Shown piece after piece: positions 43,938 through 47,225 of a stretch of 47,225 nt of DNA. The notes below the pieces were generated by a model. The model had not been told where the DNA came from. It saw nothing but the letters and a program-made list of their open reading frames with translations, and ran no database searches. Each line of letters opens with the position of its first letter. The first letter of the stretch is position 1. The stretch comes from an uncultured Paracoccaceae bacterium (lineage in GTDB: Bacteria; Pseudomonadota; Alphaproteobacteria; Rhodobacterales; Rhodobacteraceae). The translations under genes were made by a program, and so were the position numbers. Location: assembly GCA_947503175.1 (NCBI GenBank), contig CANNCO010000008.1, positions 1 through 47,225 on the forward strand. The letters run 5' to 3'.

Positions 43938-44318
43938 TTAGACAGATTGGTCGCGTAAATCCCAAACCGACATCAGCGACGCCTCGCCCAAACGCATCAT
44001 TCGCGCAACCGTCGCACCCATTGCGGCATAATCGCCCGCAGCCGCGGCGCGGGATGTGGCGAGCGCTGCGTTGGCGAGGCTGACAAGACCGACATTCATC
44101 GCGACGTCGGAAAGCTCACGCGCACCACGGGACAAATGTGCCTGATCACCTGCCTGCCATGATCGTTCGGCCCGGTTCAGCCGCACAGCGAGGTCTTCGA
44201 GCATGCGTCCGATCATCCGCTCCGCCCTCGGCTGGCCATGATCAGAAAAAAGCTTTAACAGCCGATCACGGTCCATCCGGGCCGGTTCATAATGGCTGAT
44301 CTGGGCAACCTGTGGCAT
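43938..44318 (-). CDS. Hypothetical helical protein (possible HPt-like)
   Basis: A 126-residue soluble protein that is almost wholly alpha-helical by composition (RDRLLKLFSDHGQPRAERMIGRMLEDLAVRLNRAERSW, GDQAHLSRGARELSDVAMNVGLVSLANAALATSRAA). The helix-loop-helix with a mid-position His (AHLSRGARELSDVAMNVGL) recalls an HPt domain, but the motif is weak. The ATG at 44318 is chosen; longer frames upstream read across the divergent carbonic anhydrase promoter. It is divergent from the carbonic anhydrase gene, 126 bases apart. Expected to be conserved in Rhodobacterales. Confidence 0.65.
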   Translation of the reverse strand: MPQVAQISHYEPARMDRDRLLKLFSDHGQPRAERMIGRMLEDLAVRLNRAERSWQAGDQAHLSRGARELSDVAMNVGLVSLANAALATSRAAAAGDYAAMGATVARMMRLGEASLMSVWDLRDQSV

Positions 44319-44444
44319 GTGCCGCTCCGCCTGTTCATCCTTAGAGGCCGGAAATAACGGCCATTGCCGAAGAAAGGGTTGAACAGTCCTTCGAAAATCG
44401 GTCGAATTTGCACGAAAGCGGCACAAAGCCCCAGGGACAGTATC

Positions 44445-45095
44445 ATGCAAGAGGCAAGCCACCTGCCGGATCATCTGATCGCACGATATCGCGATTGGAA
44501 AGAAGGTACCCATTCGACGAACCTTTCCTATTACCAGGAGCTTGCGAATAAAGGTCAGCATCCGCAGGAAATGATCATCTCATGCTGCGACAGCAGAGTG
44601 CATGTGACATCGATATTCGGCGCCACGTCTGGCGAGTTATTTATCCACCGCAATATTGCCGGTCTGGTTCCGCCTTATGAGCTTGCCGGAGACCGGCACG
44701 GTACCTCGGCGGCGGTCGAATATGCGGTGGCGGTTCTGGGTATCCGCCATCTGATCGTCATGGGGCATTCCGATTGCGGTGGCGTCGCCGGGTGTTACGC
44801 CATGTGTTCAGGCGTGGCGCCAGAGCTTGAGAAGCGCGGAAGCTTCGTCGGCGGATGGATGGAGATCCTGCGTCGCGGCTTTAACCGCCTGCCGTCAGAA
44901 GCGAGCGAGAAGGACCGCATGACCCGTCTCGAGAAAGAGGCGGTGATCGTTTCGTTGGAAAACCTTATGACCTTCCCGTTCGTATCCGAGAGGGTTGCGT
45001 CAGGGGACCTCGCCCTGCATGGCCTTTACACCGACATCGCGGCGGGAAGCCTGGATGTACTTGATCCGGAAACTGGTGCTTTCGTCCGCGTCTAA
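44445..45095 (+). CDS. Beta-class carbonic anhydrase
   Basis: A 216-residue zinc enzyme interconverting CO2 and bicarbonate. Zn ligands C47 (in SCCDSRV), H108 and C111 (in GHSDCGG) and the Asp49/Arg51 dyad are all present, as are NIAG and EYAVAVL. Length is normal. The ATG at 44445 has a GGGACAG ribosome binding site. It is followed after 43 bases by sbtA and then an sbtB-like gene, all on the same strand, so it is probably co-transcribed with an inorganic-carbon transporter. Confidence 0.95.
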   Translation: MQEASHLPDHLIARYRDWKEGTHSTNLSYYQELANKGQHPQEMIISCCDSRVHVTSIFGATSGELFIHRNIAGLVPPYELAGDRHGTSAAVEYAVAVLGIRHLIVMGHSDCGGVAGCYAMCSGVAPELEKRGSFVGGWMEILRRGFNRLPSEASEKDRMTRLEKEAVIVSLENLMTFPFVSERVASGDLALHGLYTDIAAGSLDVLDPETGAFVRV

Positions 45096-45138
45096 GCCGG
45101 TCTAGAAGCGATCAATGGCATCACAGGGACAGACGTGA

Positions 45139-46116
45139 ATGACCGAAATCCTCGGACTTGCCGCAGATAACCTGATCTCTCCCATTATCCTGTCTTTCGC
45201 CTTGGGCCTTCTAGCCGCCCTTGCTCGGTCCGACCTGTCGATCCCGGAAGCAGTGGCGAAGGGTCTTTCGATCTATCTGCTGTTCGCAATCGGCTTCAAG
45301 GGCGGCGCGGGTGTCGCTGCCCACGGTATCGACGCGCGGCTCGTGGGTTCTCTGGTCGCGGGTCTTGTCCTGTCGGCTCTTCTTCCGTTCGTGGCTTTTG
45401 CGCTTCTGAAGACTCTGACCCGCCTCGATACGCTCAACGCAGCCGCGGTTGCGGGGCATTATGGATCGATCTCGATCGTGACATTCGTCGCCGCTTCATC
45501 CGTGCTCACCGGGCGCGGGATCGGGTCCGAAGGCTACATGGTTGCGGTGGCGGCCGTAATGGAGGCCCCAGCCATTCTCTCTGCCCTCTGGCTGGTGGCA
45601 CGGTCGGGCAAGTCAGCGGATATCGACGCGGGCCTCTGGCGCGAGATCCTTCTGAATGGTTCGATCGTCCTGCTGATCGGTGCCTTCCTGATCGGCTGGA
45701 TCACCGGCGAAGAGGGCCTGGCCGAAATCGAAAGCTTCATAGTGGCGCCGTTCAAGGGCGTTTTGTGTCTATTCCTGCTGGATATGGGGCTGGTCGCGGG
45801 TCGGGGCCTGCGCCAAAGCCGGGGTGTTCTGGGCGGTGGTGCGATTGCATTCGGAGTGTTGATGCCGCTTGTGGGCAGCATGTTCGGCCTTGGGGCGGGG
45901 CTTCTTCTGGGCCTGTCGCCGGGTGGCGTCGTGCTGATGATGGTGCTGGCCGCGTCGGCCTCGTACATCGCTGTCCCGGCCGCGATGCGGGTGGCGCTTC
46001 CGGAAGCAAATCCGGCAATCTATCTGACGCTGTCCCTTGGCGTTACGTTTCCATTCAATCTGACGATCGGTATTCCGATCTATGTGGCCATCGCGCTGGC
46101 CCTTACGGGAGGATAA
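45139..46116 (+). CDS. sbtA: SbtA-type sodium-dependent bicarbonate transporter
   Basis: A 325-residue integral membrane protein with about ten hydrophobic segments arranged as two similar halves. LISPIILSFALGLLAALARSDL at the N-terminus and GHYGSISIVTFVAASS in the first half are marks of the SbtA/DUF897 family. In cyanobacteria SbtA takes up bicarbonate together with Na+. It sits between a carbonic anhydrase gene and an SbtB-like PII gene, as in cyanobacterial sbtAB pairs. Transport of bicarbonate is inferred from family and neighbours. Confidence 0.88.
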   Translation: MTEILGLAADNLISPIILSFALGLLAALARSDLSIPEAVAKGLSIYLLFAIGFKGGAGVAAHGIDARLVGSLVAGLVLSALLPFVAFALLKTLTRLDTLNAAAVAGHYGSISIVTFVAASSVLTGRGIGSEGYMVAVAAVMEAPAILSALWLVARSGKSADIDAGLWREILLNGSIVLLIGAFLIGWITGEEGLAEIESFIVAPFKGVLCLFLLDMGLVAGRGLRQSRGVLGGGAIAFGVLMPLVGSMFGLGAGLLLGLSPGGVVLMMVLAASASYIAVPAAMRVALPEANPAIYLTLSLGVTFPFNLTIGIPIYVAIALALTGG

Positions 46117-46120
46117 GACG

Positions 46121-46432
46121 ATGCAGATGCATGAGGTGAAACGCGTCGAAATCATGATCGAAGCACCCATGGAACGACGCCTGTCCAATGCGCTTACGGA
46201 AAACGGTGTAACCGGATTCACGATCCTGCCGGTTCTCGGCGGCTCGGGCCGGTCCGGTCGCTGGAGTCGCGAAGGTCAGGTCAGCCGCGCCGGTGGTATG
46301 GTCTCTTTTATCTGTCTGGTTCGCCCCGATCGGGTCGAAAAGCTTCTGGATGCAGTGTTTTCCGTGCTTGAACGCCATATTGGCGTCGTCTCTGTGAGCG
46401 ATTGCGAAGTGGTGCGCGCCGAGCGGTTCTAA
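46121..46432 (+). CDS. sbtB: SbtB-like PII-superfamily regulatory protein
   Basis: A 103-residue ferredoxin-fold PII-like protein. The ATG at 46121 has a GGGAGGA ribosome binding site inside the end of sbtA, four bases downstream of its stop. The T-loop region reads GGSGRSGRWSREGQVSRAGG, matching the glycine-rich T-loop of SbtB rather than classical GlnB. SbtB proteins form trimers, bind adenine nucleotides and regulate SbtA. The cysteine-containing C-terminal extension (CGPxGC) of many cyanobacterial SbtB proteins is absent; the chain ends at RAERF. Confidence 0.85.
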   Translation: MQMHEVKRVEIMIEAPMERRLSNALTENGVTGFTILPVLGGSGRSGRWSREGQVSRAGGMVSFICLVRPDRVEKLLDAVFSVLERHIGVVSVSDCEVVRAERF

Positions 46433-46437
46433 GCGGA

Positions 46438-46472
46438 CAGCACGAGCCGGGGAAACAAACCAGCCCGTGCTG
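46438..46472 (+). terminator. Hairpin after sbtB
   Basis: CAGCACG (46438-46444) pairs with CGTGCTG (46466-46472), extendable inward by partial GC pairing around ggaaacaaa. It starts 6 bases after the sbtB stop. No T run follows, so termination efficiency is uncertain. Confidence 0.55.
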
Positions 46473-47151
46473 CCCTTACGCCGGTGGGGTGCGGCGTGAT
46501 CCGCGTCCGGTCGTCATCGTGAGGGAGCTGAAAGCCCGACAACCCAACGCGAAACCTCGGTCACACCACGCGATCACACTTGGAAATCGCGCGGCTGGAG
46601 GAAAAAACCAGCACCGGAAAAAGCCGGTGACTGGCGGATTCAAGACGAAAACCTGACGGTTTTACAGGCCGTGCACGGCATACACTGACGTTATCAAGCG
46701 CCACCCTTCGATTACCTTGTGCTTTGAGGCCCAGGCTGCTCTGCATCTGAGTGCTCCTTGGTCGCAACGAACGAACAGGACAGTCAAACCCATTACGCAC
46801 AAGCCTGCCCGCGCAGGTAGAAAAGAGAACAACCCGCCCGAAAAACGAGCTAGATGCTGACCTGAACAACTTTAACGCCGTTGGTCCGATTGCTGTTCGC
46901 GTCTGTCATGAAATTTCGAGGCCAAATGCGGCAAGACTCTGGCAATTCTGCGTCAGAACCGCGGAAACCGCACGAAGCTGCCATATTTTCGCCAAGATTG
47001 TTCGTGTTTGGCAAACAATCGGGTCAAGAGAGCCGCCGAGTTTCCAATCAGTAAATGATGCCGACACCAGGGCATGCCTGACCCCGCGCACCAGCTATCA
47101 CAGACGCGCGAAAGGGCACCGACCGGATTCTGTCAGCGCCTTTCGCCAGCT
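46473..47151. other. Intergenic stretch without a supported gene
   Basis: Open frames here (e.g. 46751-47197) show no family resemblance, and their codon use is unlike the neighbours'. The region is less GC-rich than the flanking genes, with stretches such as gaaaaaaccagcaccggaaa. I see no tRNA, no CRISPR-like repeat and no clear promoter. It may be the decayed remains of accessory DNA next to the IS end. Confidence 0.5.
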
Positions 47152-47225
47152 AGGGTCTGTACTCAATGAAGGGGTTCCCGGTTTGATTGTTGTGTGATTC
47201 AAGATGTTCAGGAGGGCCTCTTGAT
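47152..47225 (+). mobile_element. Putative left end of an IS5-type insertion sequence (partial)
   Basis: Directly after a CTAG (47150-47153), a typical IS5 target (YTAR), the sequence GGTCTGTACTCAATGAAGGG begins, resembling IS ends as I remember them. A strong ribosome binding site (AGGAGG) is near 47210, with an expected start codon at the very last bases (47224 onward). This fits the leader of a transposase gene just outside the window. The assignment is from memory of such ends and has not been checked; the other terminus is not in view. Confidence 0.35.

Noticed and set aside
46751-47197. Plus-strand 148-aa open frame near the right end
   Set aside because: No domain resemblance, atypical codon use, and it runs into the putative IS end.

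Overview
The window looks like chromosomal DNA of a marine alphaproteobacterium of the Rhodobacteraceae (Roseobacter group). The support is high GC with strong G/C preference at third codon positions, a petABC (fbc) cytochrome bc1 operon with a twin-arginine Rieske protein, several families typical of Rhodobacterales (DUF1523, DUF1285, DUF2794), an alphaproteobacterial-type sigma-32 promoter, and many TGATG/ATGA-coupled gene pairs. The genus cannot be fixed from sequence reading alone.

Layout. 1-957: the end of an IS3-type element cuts a class A beta-lactamase gene, followed by a dispersed repeat and a perfect 16-bp stem hairpin. 958-4182 (minus): a TPP-riboswitch-controlled operon ykoF-like/thiX/thiZ/thiY for uptake of a thiamine precursor. 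4593-4668: tRNA-Lys. 4776-8148 (plus): dapF, mtaB and two glutathione S-transferases. 8289-11095: petABC with terminator. 11115-16366: small membrane proteins, an SDR, a P1-family peptidase, an alpha/beta hydrolase and a succinate-semialdehyde dehydrogenase-like enzyme. 16414-18961: an ECF sigma factor coupled to a membrane-anchored VWA (YfbK-like) protein. 18986-21942 (minus): Hsp20 with a sigma-32-like promoter and three trypsin-like proteases. 22000-25991 (minus): glycolate oxidase glcDEF with an upstream palindrome. 26475-33218 (minus): a MoxR / DUF58 / BatA-DUF4159 / VWA-GATase operon whose genes all overlap. 33301-36769 (plus): DUF1285 pair, a VOC protein with a WYL regulator and a perfect palindrome, and an SDR. 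36832-40155 (minus): class III alcohol dehydrogenase followed by a SecDF-P1-like protein, GNAT, NYN-LOTUS protein and a lipoprotein. 40275-43867: I78 inhibitor, cytochrome c'-like protein, a candidate structured ncRNA (possibly 6S), DUF2794, and an M17 aminopeptidase coupled to a C40 (NlpC/P60) peptidase. 44445-46432 (plus): beta-carbonic anhydrase, SbtA-type bicarbonate transporter and SbtB-like PII protein. 46433-47225: no gene; the last ~75 bases look like the start of another IS.

Functionally this is mostly core metabolism (respiration, lysine/peptidoglycan precursor, tRNA modification, glycolate and formaldehyde oxidation) with accessory modules. The most interesting modules are the carbonic anhydrase-SbtA-SbtB inorganic-carbon set in a putative heterotroph, the four-gene MoxR/VWA cluster, the ECF sigma-VWA pair, the triple protease array, and an unannotated structured RNA at about 41.1-41.26 kb. 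Both ends of the window fall at insertion-sequence termini, as expected if it is a contig broken at repeats.
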